DNA of 64,000 bases from Gossypium raimondii (GCF_025698545.1 NC_068571.1:40147733-40211732), one strand, 5' to 3'; counted from the stretch's first letter, positions 1-12,898 are shown. A program made the numbers and translations. Notes: generated by a model from the sequence alone, not told the origin.

Positions 1-119
1 TTGCCAAAACCAGACACAAAGATGCATTTCATTGAAATAAAAAATAGTGGACATGTGTCTTTTTCACAAAAGGATTTTCTATTGCTCCCTGGCTTAGAGC
101 AATAAGAGCGTTCCAAATA

Positions 120-431
120 TTACTCTGAAATGGTCCTAAAAATTACAAGAATCTCCTCCACAGTCCAGTTGTTTAGAACACCTTTAGGGATGTAGAAACA
201 AATTCCTGATAGGTTTTTTAGTTTTTTAGTTCCTTCTTCAAAGGCACAAACATATTTCCTTTCCATACCATCGATATCTTCAGAGAATTCCAAATCTTCA
301 TCATCTATCTGGCTCTGTACTAGAGTTCTAAACTCAATGCACTTTTGGATTTTAGAAAATTTATTGTATGCAATGAAATTTAATGTTAATGAATGAAAAG
401 ATGCTTGCAATGAAATGTAATGCAGATGCAT
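120..431 (-). pseudogene. gag/protease-region remnant of element A
   Basis: A 103-codon open frame. Its part KIQKCIEFRTLVQSQIDDED corresponds to the element B segment around 56160-56230, and its end (NNWTVEEILVIFRTISE) corresponds to the end of the protease frame of B near 54600-54640. The two pieces are separated by more than 1.5 kb in B and are fused here, so the frame is a deletion product and not a functional protein. It is useful as a reference because it keeps a tryptophan codon (NNWT) where element B has a stop. Confidence 0.7.
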
Positions 432-605
432 GAATGCAAAAAGAGGCGTTGATCTTGATTCAATTCTATTAGAAAAACTTTTCTAGAAAATAAATCTTTT
501 TACATATAACGGATATTTACATATACGACATTGTCCTAATACTCGAAGTAAAGACATCAATCCTTTTCTTCAAATACGTATGTAAGATTGAATCTCGAAA
601 ACTCT

Positions 606-870
606 TCAAAGGGCACCTCCTCTATCTTCTTTTTACTTGATCCGAGCTGCGACCCATTGTTCACTTATTCTCGTGATGCTCGTTGGCTCCCATAAGAGAG
701 TTGGAACATTGGCTGCTCTCGAATAGTCTTTGTTAGCTTGAGACTTCGGGCAACGAGGCAAAGTCATGTACTCATTCACTAGACTATCACCCTTCCCTCG
801 TTATGTTTTCTCGGACCATATTCGGACGACCGCATTGTCTTCCATTTTATCAAGAAACTCATTTTCTTAT
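606..870 (-). pseudogene. ORF1 (DUF7745-like) remnant of element A
   Basis: On the minus strand this stretch parallels the N-terminal part of element B ORF1. It includes the start-proximal motif FLDKxEDNAxVRxWSE (about 800-865) and the SEQWVAARxK motif (about 625-665). About sixty codons found between these motifs in B are missing, and stops interrupt the rest. It is a decayed copy of the extra ORF that Ogre-type elements carry upstream of gag. Confidence 0.6.
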
Positions 871-1203
871 GACAAGCTCTCTACTTAGATACTTGAACGT
901 GAATCAGCACATCTTTTCTATTTGATGAAAAATGCAATATAATGCAATGCAATCATAACCGAAACAAAACGAAACGGGCTAGTACAAAGCAAACGTAAGT
1001 AAGAAAGAAACAAATAGAGCATCTATTCGGGTGACCACTAGGGTTTGGCGTGGTTCTACCTAGGGTAGGTTCTTAAAGTCTTCTACATGCGGTTCGGCTC
1101 TAAAGCAAAGGTACCCGAACCAGCAGATTACTCGATCCTCACTCATTATAGGCTCATATGGATCGAGTTTAGTTCAGGGGAATACATTTCCCTATGGCTA
1201 CAC

Positions 1204-1284
1204 GGAGATGAAAATCTCACGAAGACATAGGTACATATGTATCCCGGAAGCGATCCACTATCCTACACGGAGGTGAAAACCTCA
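1204..1284 (-). other. Paired hairpins in the element A leader
   Basis: Two small palindromes, GAGAT-GAAA-ATCTC (1205-1218) and GAGGT-GAAA-ACCTC (1270-1283), sit in two copies of a similar segment between the PBS and ORF1. The stem difference between the copies is compensatory (A-T in one, G-C in the other). The same pair occurs in element B at 60484-60497 and 60549-60562. Confidence 0.6.
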
Positions 1285-1503
1285 CGAAGGACTAGTTTCT
1301 CACTCCCACTTAAAAGGGTGTGACTCACGGTCATGCAATGCAATGTGTACAGATATAAAGAATTAAACTACAAAACATGATGAAAACTATAACTCAAAAC
1401 AGATGAAATGCAATGAGAGGATCATAAATTTAAATCGAATTTTCAACTTTCGAAAAAAAGACAAGAAATAATCAACACATGGCTTGACTCTCTTATTTTG
1501 CGT

Positions 1504-1523
1504 CCCCAGCGGAGTCGTCAAGC
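1504..1523 (-). promoter_or_regulatory. Primer binding site of element A
   Basis: Read on the minus strand, the 5' LTR is followed by GC and then TTGACGACTCCGCTGGGGA. Element B has nearly the same bases at the same place. The position directly downstream of the 5' LTR fits a tRNA primer site; the tRNA cannot be named with certainty here (tRNA-Arg has been reported for Ogre elements). Confidence 0.6.
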
Positions 1524-4314
1524 TGTTGACACCATTTTTGATTAAACGGGGTCGACTTGGATTTTAAAAATAAAAACGAAAATAAGAATTGCCACCAATC
1601 TTTTTTGCTGAGGTGTGATCGGGTCACCTCGTAAAACGGTTGTTTTTAATAAACGATTTAAATTTATTAAAACAATGCATTTGGTCTGCGAAAATCAAAG
1701 AAATAGGTTCGGGAGTCGGTTACGTACGAGGAAGGATTAGCACCCTCGTAACGCCCAAAATTGGTACCTAGTTGATTACTTAATGTCTTAGTGTCGAAAA
1801 TTAAAAACTCGAAAAGAATTTAAAAATACGATCCCTCTTTATATTGTGTTGTTTTAAAATTACTCGAATAAATCAAAATGAAAAATGTCCCATTATTTCG
1901 AAGTAACAAGATGTCACATTCAGTAAGTTAGGACACGACACCTCGTATTTTTTAGAGTAAGCTTGCCTTTTATTTTTTATTTAAACCTCATTTATTTCAA
2001 TTTTAAAAGGATATTTGCTTATTTAGATTTAACGCGAGAAAAATCGAAACCCAGTAAGTTAGGGCACGACTTCTCAAATTTCTAAATACGGAATATTGCC
2101 TTTATTATTTTTTTGAAAAAAATCCTCGTCTCGAGAAAACGTGTCATATCCAATGCGTTAGGACACAATGTATTGAATTCGCGATAATGAACTTTTTATT
2201 TATGTTTTTTTTATATATTAAAGAGCATTCTCGATTATTTAGATTTAACGAAGAAAATTGGAACCTAATACGTTAGGGCTCAATATTCTCGAAAATCCTA
2301 AATACCGAGTATTGCCTTTATTCTTAAAATTTCTCTTTTTATGAATTTGGGTAAAAATTATATGTGACGGAATAACAATTATGATAATGCGAGTAAAAAT
2401 AATACGAGCAAAAATAACAAAATAAATATATAAAAACAAATCAATTATATACAATAACAAGTAAATAAACAAAATAAAAACTAAAACATTTTTTAAAATA
2501 ATATGGACATATAAATAAATAAATAAACATAAAGTAAAATAATAATGATAATAAAGAAATGAATAAAATTATAAAATTTTAAAATGTATGTATGAATTTT
2601 AAAAATTTAAAATACAAAAACTATGTAGGTATGTATATATAATGAAAATATGTATGTCTATACGTATATATATATGTATATGTATAAGAATTATAAAATA
2701 TGAAACATAATTACATATATATAAAGAAAATATGCATGTGTGTATATATATTATATAAAGACAAAAAGATATAAATATGTATATTATAAAAATAAAATAA
2801 TGTAAGTATGTACATACATGTATAGGTATATGAATTAAATTATGTAAATATATAAGTATATATATGTATGTAGAAAATATGAAATATAAAAATATATTTA
2901 ATAAATAAAGAATATGTACATATATATAAATTATATGATATAATAAGAAATATACATAAGTATGTATATGTATATAAATTAATAAAAAATATGTATGTGT
3001 ATATATAATGACTTAAATCAAATAATACAAATAATAAGAAAGATATTAGGTAAATAATATATATATATATATATACATAACTTAAAATAAATAATAGAGG
3101 AACTCCCATTTTCTTTTAAAAAACATAAATTAATTAAATGAACTAAAGGATGAAATTAAAATCAAACCAAAATTCGGGGGTCCAAACTGTAAATAAATAA
3201 AAAGGGATTGTCAATGATTGAAATGAAACGTGCTCAAAATCAAGAGACCAATTGTGAAAATTCCCCGTCCCTTATGCGCATCGTTTTGTGCAGGACTAGG
3301 TTGGAATAGGCGCCAAATTATGTGGCCAAAATCGAAAATAATAAAAAGGTCAGATTGCACCTCAGCGCCAAATGGAGGGACAGAATGCGCAAATTACCCA
3401 TTAGGGCAAAAAGGCGCAGGTCACCCCCTTCAAACGGCTCCGTTTTAATTACTATAAAACTAAAAATTTTTGCTTTTTTCTGCTGTTTCATTTGCTGTCA
3501 AAGAACACAAAAAAAATTTAAAATTCAAGTCCCCTTTCTCTGCTAGGGTTCCAGGTCTAGCCTTGGAACCCCACCGCCGTCACGCCTCCTCTACCTGGTG
3601 GCCGGAGCCATGCAAGGGCGCCTTCAAGCCTTGCGTTGAAGCGCATTCCGAGATCGGGGCCATGGAACAGGGAAACGCGGGGAAGAAGAAAAGCTTTGGC
3701 CCCTCCCTATACCCGCGTCCGGCGACGGCGAAGGGCCGATGACGACGACAGACTCAGGGGGCCGATTCAGGTGAGTTGATTCCCTTTTCCCCTTTTTTTA
3801 TCCCTTTTGTTAATTATTTTAAAATGGATTTGAAAGAAAAATAAGAAAAAAGAGAAAATAAATAAATAGAAAAAATATCAAAAGAAAAATGGAGAGAATA
3901 GTCTAAAATCAACCTTTGGAATTCGATTTCTGAGTTTTGATTGATTTATGTGCGGAAAAAAATACAAGGATCTGATCTAGGCCTTTATAGCCGATTTGAA
4001 CAACTCTCTATTCTACTATTTTTGTTTGTTTCTGTTGTCTGCTTGTGCTTGGCTTCTTGGTTGTTGCGTGTTCACCTTTCCTTGCAGGTAGCAGTGGTAG
4101 AGGCGGCCGAGGTGTCAGATGCAGTGGCAGAGGCGTGCGTTGGAGGTGTGGCAGACGAGGAGGCCACGCATGGAAGCTTGCGGCGCTAGGGGACTTAGGG
4201 TTTGGCTGAAAATTTTTAGTTTCCTGGGCTAGGATTTTTTATTTTTGGGCCTGTTGAGTGTAATTTGGGCCATTGTTTTTATTTTTACTGGGCCAACAAA
4301 TTTGGGCTTCTACA
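1524..4314 (-). repeat. 5' LTR of element A
   Basis: The LTR is bounded by TG at 1524 and CA at 4314 on the plus strand; in element sense it starts TGTAGAAGCCC and ends GGTGTCAACA. It shares its outer sequence, a ladder of GTTAGGGCAC-like motifs (near 1925, 2055, 2153 and 2265) and a GC-rich block near 3540-3750 with the LTRs of element B and with the solo LTR at 10258-12677, but it is clearly diverged from them. 2450-3110 is extremely AT-rich with many TA and GTAT runs. Open frames at 3230-3742 and 3941-4189 are not conserved among the LTR copies and are not called as genes. Confidence 0.85.
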
Positions 4315-4369
4315 GTACAGGTTTTAGTTCTTTTGTCTTGTGTGCTGATGACTCGAAAGGAGGATGTCT

Positions 4370-4760
4370 TATAGGATTAGGAGGACTTGACGTTAGTGGT
4401 TGAGTCGGAGGAAGCGTTGGGGGAGGAATATCAATTACGATTTTTGTTTGATTGGTAAGTTTCTCGGCGAGAGGTCAATTAATTTTGTCGCTATAGAGAG
4501 AAACCTCTTTTATCTCGGGCGGTCGCTTCTAGGGGCAAGTATAATGCCTATTGGGGATTTCAGTTTTACCATGTCATTGATCTACGAAAGATGCTTTCGA
4601 GTGGCCCTTGGTTGTTCAATAACTATATATTGCTTATTCATTGATTGTTGAAGGGGGAGAACCCTGAGCTTGTCGAGTTCTATCATGCGTATTTCTTGGT
4701 ACAAGTGTCACGAGGTTAGAGCTTTAGCCTTGTAATATGTGTGGCATTGGACAATTTCTT
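4370..4760 (+). pseudogene. LINE ORF1 (DUF4283) remnant
   Basis: Translated in shifting plus-strand frames, this stretch gives a DUF4283-type pattern: GKFLGERSINFVAIER, then MPIGDFSF, then FYHVIDLR and SGPWLFNN. DUF4283 is the N-terminal domain of the gag-like ORF1 of plant L1 elements and related retrotransposon-derived proteins. Frameshifts break it, and no zinc knuckle or ORF2 follows. Element A probably inserted in or next to this old fragment. Confidence 0.55.
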
Positions 4761-5510
4761 CGCTTCAAATGCACTTAAGTCAGCCTGGCTCTCGAAATAG
4801 AAATAACAACAAAAGTGTTGAAAAGTCACAAGAAAAAAATGCACACCAAATGTTTGAATAAATACTCTCCATTTATTCTTAACTCAAGAATGATTGAATA
4901 AAAATGAAGGGGAGGCCTCTATTTATAGTTTATCTCCCCAAAATCAACGATACAAATTGAGTTACATCGACAGTCAAGATTAAAGTCTATGTACAATTGA
5001 GAGTCCTTTTTCAAAAAACATCCAAACTCTAAATTGGACAATTGGGAATCAACCCTTAAAAAAAAAGGATTCCTACTGTTACTATTCCTAAAAAGGAAGT
5101 GAAGAAGCCTAAAGTCAAAGCCATTGAGATTTCTGGTTTACAGCTTTGAATCAATTTTGAGCTGTTGGCTTAAATATGTTAAAATAATGAAATCTGTTTT
5201 ATGTTTTTGTTTGTTAATAATGTAAAATGTTTAATAAAACCAAAAATTAGTTGAAAGATGAAAAAGTGAATTTATGAAGTTCAAATACTGAAGTTATTAC
5301 TGTTAGAAAGGTTTAATTCTGATATCACTCTCCCCTCCACCAGTTTCAAACCGTAAAACATACAACAACTATAAAAGAAATGTATTGTACCATGTTTATT
5401 CTTCAAATGTTTGTGCTTTTTCTACATGCCATCTTACTAAAAAGACACAAATTACAATGACATGACATAAACTGAAAGTACAACCACAAGGAGGTTTGAT
5501 TTCATGTTTC
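4761..5510. other. Intergenic, downstream of UGT gene A
   Basis: No coding potential or repeat structure stands out. It contains the 3' flank of UGT gene A. Confidence 0.5.
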
Positions 5511-6964
5511 TTAAACAGATAATATATGCTTTATTAACTTGTTCAAAGAACAGCTTGTAGAACCCTCTTCCATTAGATAAAAAGCAGCCTTCTCCTTCAG
5601 ATCTATAGCTCTCTTTCGGATACCGTTTCCTTCCATATCCACCAGTAGTCTTTTTATTGTTCTTTCTATATTCCCTCTTTCGAGATTCTGCAATTCCAAG
5701 CCTATTTTCCAAACATTACAGATGGAACTTGTGTTCAAGTGTTGGTCTCCAAAGAAAGGTCTGCATAGCATTGGTACCCCTTCACAAATACTCTCAATGG
5801 TTGAATTCCACCCAGAGTGGGTCCAAAATCCACCAACTGCAGCATGAGCCAACACTTCCTTTTGAGGTGCCCATTTCACAATGCAACCTCTTTCTCCCAC
5901 ACTCTCCTCAAACCCATTTGGCAATGATTCAATCCATTCTGAGCCACGAACCATACCAGGCCTAACCACCCACAGGAAGGGTTGTTTACTGTTGGATAGT
6001 CCCCATGCTATCTCAATTAGTTCTTCCTTATCAAAGTTGACAATGCTACCAAAGCTCACATAGATGACAGATTTGGGGGCTTGTTTGTTAAGCCAAGATA
6101 TGCATTTATCATCTTCAGTCAATAATGAGCTGCAAATGGCTGGAGCAAATTTATGTAATGGTCCTATAGTGATAATCGGAGCAGGGGAGTATTGTTTAAC
6201 CTTTGACAGTGCTTCTGGTTCAAGAAATTCCATTGAGTTCACAATTATAGCCGATGATCTCTTCAGCACATTTGCGAATGCAACTCTCACTTCCGTCATC
6301 GCTTTGGTTGCATTCTGTGATAGTAAAGCACGAAGGCGTTTAAGCTGAAGAGCTTGAAGCTCTGGCGATTTAATTTCATACACAAAATCTGTAACACAAA
6401 TTTAAAAAATTTTAGTAATGACTGTCACTTGGAATTAGTGGATTGTTATAACATCTGTAATGCTGGAGCACCTCAAAAGCAAGTGTTGGCTATCCCGATA
6501 ATCATACCTATTCGTTCCTCATCAAGTTGGGAAAAGGCGGGATAGAATAGCATTGTTGTAGCAGAACCTGTACGCAGAACTATCCCGAGTAGCCCTAGAT
6601 CCTCGGTGATAGGTTGAGCACTATACATGAGTGTATCATAGATGACCGCGGCAATATGGTGAAGAGAGTGCAAGATCTTTTCGAGGCATTGCTGTAATGG
6701 TGCTGCACAGTTTTTGTTGAGATTCCACACAGGACTTGCAGCATCTTTATCTGAGAAGTGAGATTCCGTGAGCTTGTCTGGTATGGATATGAAAGTGAAT
6801 TCGGGGTGGTTTGAAGGGTTAGGAGAGTTAAATTCAGGGTGAACTATAGTGATTGAGAAGCCCTTTGAGTGCAAGAGACTAGCTAGCTGGAGCATGGGAG
6901 TTAAGTGACCTTGAAAGGTTACCATAACAAGCACCACATGACTGGATTTCTGTTGCTTCTCCAT
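5511..6964 (-). CDS. UDP-glycosyltransferase, UGT76-like (gene A)
   Basis: A family 1 glycosyltransferase that would move a sugar from a UDP-sugar to a small acceptor in the cytosol. Two exons, 6964-6508 and 6388-5511, with a 119-base GT-AG intron, give 444 residues, the usual UGT length. The start chosen (MEKQQKSSH) matches gene B; an in-frame ATG ten codons upstream (6994) is possible. Visible: acceptor-side TFQGHLTPM with candidate catalytic His20, the YDTLMYSA region, SVIYVSFGS, and the C-terminal PSPG sugar-donor box from WAPQKEVLAH to FFGDQ. Inside that box the usual HCGWNS reads HSGWNS, a Cys-to-Ser change that leaves the His in place. No stop or frameshift is seen. The acceptor cannot be told from sequence. 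It is a tandem paralogue of the gene at 15723-14265. Confidence 0.88.
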
Positions 6965-8313
6965 TCTTTTTTTCCTGTTTCTCAGGGAGTTCAAGTCTCA
7001 ATGACTAATGGAGTCCGTAATTAAAAAGATCAGATGAAATGATTGAATATATTAAGAAAGTTTTGCTCCTGGAGAACATCTCAACTCGCCCGACGCAACT
7101 CAATTTTGACCTCCTTTTTCGAAAACAAACAAACTTGTGACTTGTGGCCTTGGAAGTATCTACGTATTTAATGCCTGCTGACTCAATTTGTTTTTTTATT
7201 TAAGTAGAAAATAAAACCCTTCATTGTCTAGGACCTTCTAGATCCACCACTTGAAGTATAATAACTTCGTTAGTGGGATCTGTGGGTTATCATAGGTCGG
7301 GTAGCTCCCAACATAATTTTAGACTTTTTGTTTTTTTTAATTTGGGGTCAGTTCAAAAAATAGATTTAAAATTTTATTCAAACTCGATTCAGATAAAAAT
7401 ATTAAAATTTGAATTTGGTTCAATCTGTCCGTATGAAATTTTTAATATTATTATTTTTATGTAAAAAACTAAAAATATAATACATAAAATACATTACAAA
7501 CATTAAAACATTTTTCCCAACAAATTTAAAATAAAATAAAATAAAATAAGATAATATTTAATATTTATACCTAAATTTAAATAACATTAAAATAGATGTA
7601 ACTTAACAAGCAAATGCCTTTAAAATAGTCGACTCGTTCTTAATATTTTTTAGCCCTAGGTGAAATAATAAATTGGGCCCGTTTAAAAAAATATAAAATG
7701 TAATACAATAAAATATTTTTCTAACAAAATTAAAAAAACCATTTTCATTCAATTTACGTCTATGTGATCAACTACAAAAACACAAAAAAAAACATAAAAA
7801 TGGGTTCTCTGAACATTTTGAGATGCAAAATCATTAATGATAACATCAACATCAATGTTTTCCAAAAACCTTCTCAATTTTTATTTTAAAATTAGTTACT
7901 ACAAATAAAGGGACAAAACTCAAAATTAAGCTCAATTTTAGTCTAATGTGTAATGTTATACATGACTATTAAGTGAGTATCTTTTTATTTTAAAATATCA
8001 TATTAATGAACTTATTAGAAAATTTGGATGGGGTTAACAATTGAACCCGAATTTTAAAACATAAAATATAAAAGGATTAAATTTCAAATATATAGTATCT
8101 ATCTTAGTTACACCTAGGTCACGGTTGTACAAATCTCGGAGGCTAGATTTTTTTAGATTTTATATATAAAAACCAATTATAACTGGATATGGCGTGATGA
8201 TTATCATAATAAATCATAATTTTTTATTTTAATGTGTCGAAAAAATATAATTTTTGTATTCAAGTAAGAAAAAAATATCTATTCATACTATTATTATTTA
8301 AGAATTTTACTTA
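6965..8313. other. AT-rich intergenic region upstream of UGT gene A
   Basis: This holds the promoter side of UGT gene A and AT-rich DNA without a convincing gene. The 13-14 bases at 8300-8313 (AAGAATTTTACTTA) are the left target-site duplication of the adjoining LINE. Confidence 0.5.
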
Positions 8314-8315
8314 AC

Positions 8316-10211
8316 TGTCCGTTCTTATTTCTTTTATGTGGTGAGGGTCTATCGAGCCTATTGAGACTAGCAACAAATGGAAGTTTCTTAAAAGGTGTTA
8401 AGGTTAATAGAAGTGGCCCACATGTATCCTATCTATTATCCGCTGATGATTGCATATTATTTGGGGAGGCAACAAGCAAGGATGCTAATATATTCAAAGA
8501 CATTCTACGCGAGTACAAATCTTACTCGGGTCCATGTGTTAATTTTGACAAAACAACAATATTTTTTAGTAAGAACACATTGGAGGAAGATAGGAGACTG
8601 GTTGTCAATCTATTAGGGGTCAGCAGTTCGAACAAACCAGAGCGTTACCTAGGGTTGCCGAATATGGTGGGTCAGAGAAAAAAGCAATCTTTTCAAAATC
8701 TGAAGGACCGACTCAAAAAATGTATTGACAATAGGAGTAACAAGTATTTATGTCAGGATGAAAAGGAAGTATTTATAAAGGCCATTCTTCAGGCTATACC
8801 AACTTACGCGATGGCTTGTTTTTTATTACCTAAAGTTCTATGTGATGAACTCGAAAGTATCGTTGCGAGGTTCTAGTGGCAGAAGGGACACGAAAAAAGG
8901 GGAATTCATTGGTGCATTTGGAAAAACCTTTGTTCCTTAAAAGAAAATGGTGGTTTAGGTTTTCGAAATCTTGGTCAATTTAATATTGCGTTATAAGCCA
9001 AACTGGGTTAGCCTCTTATTAATTATCCAAATTCTTTATTAGCCAGAGTATTAAAAGCAAAGTACTATCCGCGATCAAGTTTTCTAAATGCAAAGTTGGG
9101 AAATTTACCTTCACTTACTTGGAAGAGTATATGGGCAGCAAAGGGACTTCTCCAAAAAGGGATGTGCTAGAGAGTGGGCAGATGAGACAAAATTTCTATC
9201 GGGGAAGATAGCTGGATACAGGGGATCGATACAGTTGATGGACATAACAAATCAAACAATGGGGAATTACAGTTAGTCTCGGATCTTATTGATAATACAA
9301 ACAGAAAATAGAGGTCGGATTTGATTAATAGTACCTTTCAAGCAGAAATTGCTCAGAAAATTCTACAGATCCCTCTTACAGAGACTGATCACAAGGATAC
9401 TCAAGTTTAGAAAAGAGAATTATCCAGCGAGTATTCAGTACGCAGTGCCTATAAACTATTACAAGATGTTATTCTGGATCCTACTAATTATTTATTATAG
9501 ACCGAAACTAAAGAATTTTACAGGAAATTATGGAGCCTACAGTCACCTTCAAAAATCGCAATCACTATTTGGCGAATTTCCTGGGATTTTATTCCTAATC
9601 TTGCTAATCTCAGGTACAGAAAAGTCATTTCAAACGATAGATGTCCCCGTTGCTACTCCTGGGCAGAAGATAGCTTTCATATCTTCCGTGAATGTCCCAC
9701 AACAACAGAAGTTTGACAGTTTTTTCATTTATCCTAGGTCATGAATAATACGAATCAAATTCTATGGGAGTGGCTAATCTGGGTTTTCAAGAGAGGTAAC
9801 GGCGCTCAATGCCGACTCTTCTGTTATGTTTTATGGTTAATATGGTTTTCTAGAAATCAATTCATACATGAGGGGCAAAATACAACAAGAGTAGTTTTAG
9901 CACAAAACATACAGAGGCATATGGAAGAACATGAAGGAATGAAAGCAATTAAGATCCCTGCTAATATGAACAGAAATTACAGAATCCAGGAGGACATACC
10001 GAGAGTAACGATCCATTTCGATGCATCGTTTGAAAGTAGAAACTTCAAATCAGCGGCAGGTCTGGTGGGTTGGGATCTGAGGGGGGAACTACTGGTCTTA
10101 AAGACGATCATCCACAATAATATTTCCTCTCCATTTGCAGCAGAAGCGTCTGCATGTTTGGAAGGCACAAAGTTAGGATCTCACTGGGACTTCAATCGGT
10201 TAGACTTATAG
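8316..10211 (+). pseudogene. LINE reverse transcriptase to RNase H, decayed
   Basis: The reading starts inside RT (FLFLLCGEGLSSLLRLATNG) at the LINE truncation point. It runs through the catalytic block, where the usual FADD reads SADD (SADDCILFGEA), to a stop at 8874. Further stretches in other frames follow: about 8880-9300 corresponds to the RT thumb and linker, and 9741-10211 includes the first part of an RNase H-like domain (IHFDASFESRNFKSAAGLVG). Several stops and frameshifts show that it is dead. The domain resumes beyond the solo LTR at 12689. Confidence 0.8.
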
Positions 10212-10257
10212 GGACTCCAAAATAATAATCAAAAGATACCAAATGACTTTAACAGAT

Positions 10258-12677
10258 TGTATAAGCCCAAATGTGCCTGGCCCATTAAAGAATAAACCCA
10301 AACAAAATACAAGCCCAGATAGCCCAATACATTAAATAAAAAAAACCTAAGCAAAGCCTTAGTTGCATAGCAGCCACCAGCAACCTCCAGCGCCGCACGT
10401 CTCGGGGCCGACCCCGCTCCACGTGCGCCACACCTCCGCAAACGCCGCTCCTCCAACCATACCTACAGTAACAAACAAACAGAATAGCAAAAATTCGAGA
10501 ACAATACAGATTTCTTTTGATTTTTTTCATTTCCATTTTGGCTATAAAAGGCCAACTTCAATATGTAAATACAGGGTTTTTGGAGTGTAAAAAAGTACAA
10601 AAATAGAGAGAAATACAGAGGAAATTCGTTTTTTCAAAGGTTTTGTTTTTACTTTGAAGTGTTCATCATTTCTTTTTATTTGCATATTTCTTTTTTTTTT
10701 CTTTTTTTTTTCATTTTATTTTACCTAAAATAACAAAGAAAAGAAGGGAAAAACACTTACCTGTTCGCCGAGGTCGTCGTGCCACCACCATCTCCGCCAT
10801 CGAAGCTTTGGGTGGGAGGTGATGAAGCATGGCGCAAGGATGCTAGGGTCGAAACCCTAGCAGAGCAAAAGGGGCAGCATTCTTTTTTTTGTTTTAAAAT
10901 GGGCTATCAAATTTTTTTAAAAGGGAAATTTTGTTTTTATTGAAACGACAAAACGACGCCGTTTTAAATGGCCAGAGCCGCGCGGTGACCCGACCCAGAG
11001 GGGAGGATCCGCGCGTTCTGGCTTTTAATGGTAGAATTGCGCATTTAGCCCCTGCTTTTTGTGATGCATTTCAATTAAACTCATTTTGTTTTTTAAAAAT
11101 TAGCCGCGAATTTCATTTCTGTTCAACTTGGTCCCTCGCTGCGCAGCGTTATGGAAGGTGGGAATAATTTCCCTTTTGGTCCTCCATTATTGCTTGCGCA
11201 TTCAAGTTGGTCTTTTTTAACTTATTTCAAATCTGCCCCATTTTTTTCCGTTTTAGTTCAATTGAGTCCATTTTTTTTAGTTATTTTTATTATTTTTTAT
11301 GCTATTATCATTGTACCATTATTTATTATTATCATATTATTTACTATCATTTTTTATAATTATTTCTAAACTTATACATGCATTTTTATATAGTATATAT
11401 ATACATATTTCTTTATATAATATATATGTGTTCTTAAGCTTTAGAACATGCATGCATACATTTTCATTCATGCGTTTTATTTTATTTTTTATATATGTTT
11501 TTTATTTTTTTAACCTTCACATACATTATATTTTATACATACATACTTTTTATATTTTTATTTTACTTTCCTAATTTTTTAAACTTTATAATTTATATAT
11601 ATGCATATATGTATTTCCACGATCTTCCAATACATACTTATACATCTTTTATTTTGTAAATATATACACATATATATACTTTTATTTTTTTATCTTATTT
11701 TCATAATTATTACGTACATATATATATACCTATATACATAAATTTTTTGTATATACATATTTTCATATTTTTTATATATATTTAATAATTTATATATCTG
11801 TATAAATCTAAATATATTTTTTATTCTTTTATTTTTGATAAATATATATATACATATTTTGTAAATACATGTACATATTATATATATATATATATTTTAT
11901 TATTCTTTTATTTTCATAACTTTTGCATACATGTATATTTATGCATTGACATTTCATAATTCACATACGAATATAATTTAAAATTAAGGTATGTGTTTCA
12001 TGTTGTATATTAACATTATGTCATTTCTTTTAAACAAGAAGATATATTTTGGTTTTGTCAAAACATCAAAATCATTTTCTCTTGATTCAAAGGTTTTTTT
12101 TGAATAAAAATAATATTCGAAGTTTGGGATTTTCGAGGAAAATTGAGCCCTAACGTATTGAGTTCTGATTTTTTTTTTGTTAATCTTAAATAACCGAGGA
12201 TATTCTTTATTTAAAATGCATGAGTATAAAAATCATTTTTGAGAACTTAACTTGTCGTGCCCTAACGTATTGGGTGTGGCATGTTACTTTCTCGAAATGA
12301 AGATTTTCGCATAAAATAAAAGTGATATTCAAAGTTCGGGGATTATGAGGAATTGTACCCTAATGTATTGGGACTCGATTTCTTTACATGACTTGAACAA
12401 TTGATTATCCTTTTTCAAATTTAATCATTCGAGTTGATTTTAAAATCTTTTTAACCTTCGACACCAAGACATTAAATGATCAATTTGGTACCGATTTTGG
12501 GCGTTACGAGGGTGCTAACCCTTCCTCGTGCGTAACTGACTCCCGGACTCATTTTCTCAAAATTCGTTGACCAAAATAGGGTGGGCCGATCACACATTTA
12601 ATAAAGGATCGGTGGCGACTCCAGTTTAATTTTTAAAGTCGACAACTAAATTTTTGTTTTCAAAAAAGGTTTCGACA
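10258..12677 (+). repeat. Solo Ogre-type LTR inserted in the LINE
   Basis: This 2420-bp LTR starts TGTATAAGCCC and ends GGTTTCGACA, with a perfect CAGAT duplication at 10253-10257 and 12678-12682. There is no internal region, so it is a solo LTR left by recombination between the two LTRs of a full element. It is related to the LTRs of elements A and B but lies in the opposite (plus) orientation. It keeps three CCCTAACGTATTGGG-like motifs (about 12146, 12250 and 12357), an AAAACGACGCCGTTTT palindrome near 10950, and a GT-AG intron-like block on its antisense strand (10760-10463). Confidence 0.92.
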
Positions 12678-12682
12678 CAGAT

Positions 12683-12898
12683 AAATCAGTGATTGGAGCT
12701 ATTATCAGAGACATTCAGAATAAGAAACCTTGTTTTCAAGAGATTATCTTTCAGCATATTCACATCTCAGGGAACTCGCATGCATATAGACTAGCAAAAG
12801 ACGCTCTTGATAGAGGAGAAACCTTTTACCTGATGGGAGAAGAGCTGAAGCACCATATTTTTGCTTCGGAGAGAAGATGGCTAAGAAATCCAGACTGA
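12683..12898 (+). pseudogene. LINE RNase H domain, C-terminal part
   Basis: This continues the RNase H-like domain interrupted by the solo LTR. It reads VIGAIIRDIQ and then FQHIHISGNSHAYRLAKDAL, the typical end of the plant LINE RNase H with its conserved His (SGNSHAYRLA). A stop follows at 12896; the LINE 3' untranslated region and A-tail continue to 13264. The reading frame is shifted relative to the left part. Confidence 0.78.

Larger units (their letters stand above)
1..4314 (-). mobile_element. Element A: partial Ogre/Tat-like LTR retrotransposon, 5' part
   Basis: This is the 5' end of a minus-strand Ty3/gypsy element that continues beyond the left edge. Its 5' LTR is 1524-4314 and its internal DNA 1-1523. 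The internal part is collinear with pieces of the complete element B: 1-430 resembles 54490-54680 and the gag-protease region, 431-600 resembles 57960-58100, about 606-870 resembles 59690-60165, and 1010-1523 resembles 60300-60777. Several kilobases present in B between these pieces are missing here, so A is an internally deleted, non-autonomous derivative. The five bases after the LTR (4315-4319, GTACA) are the expected target duplication; the partner lies outside the window. Confidence 0.85.

Noticed and set aside
2245..3109. Minus-strand open frames that look like membrane proteins
   Set aside because: They come from low-complexity TA repeats inside the element A LTR.
3230..3742. Overlapping plus-strand frames with GC-rich sequence
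   Set aside because: They are not conserved between LTR copies; treated as exon-like parts of a possible non-coding antisense RNA.
11151..11574. Two overlapping open frames rich in Phe, Ile and Tyr
   Set aside because: They translate T-rich, AT-rich LTR DNA; there is no domain, and the DNA is part of a solo LTR.
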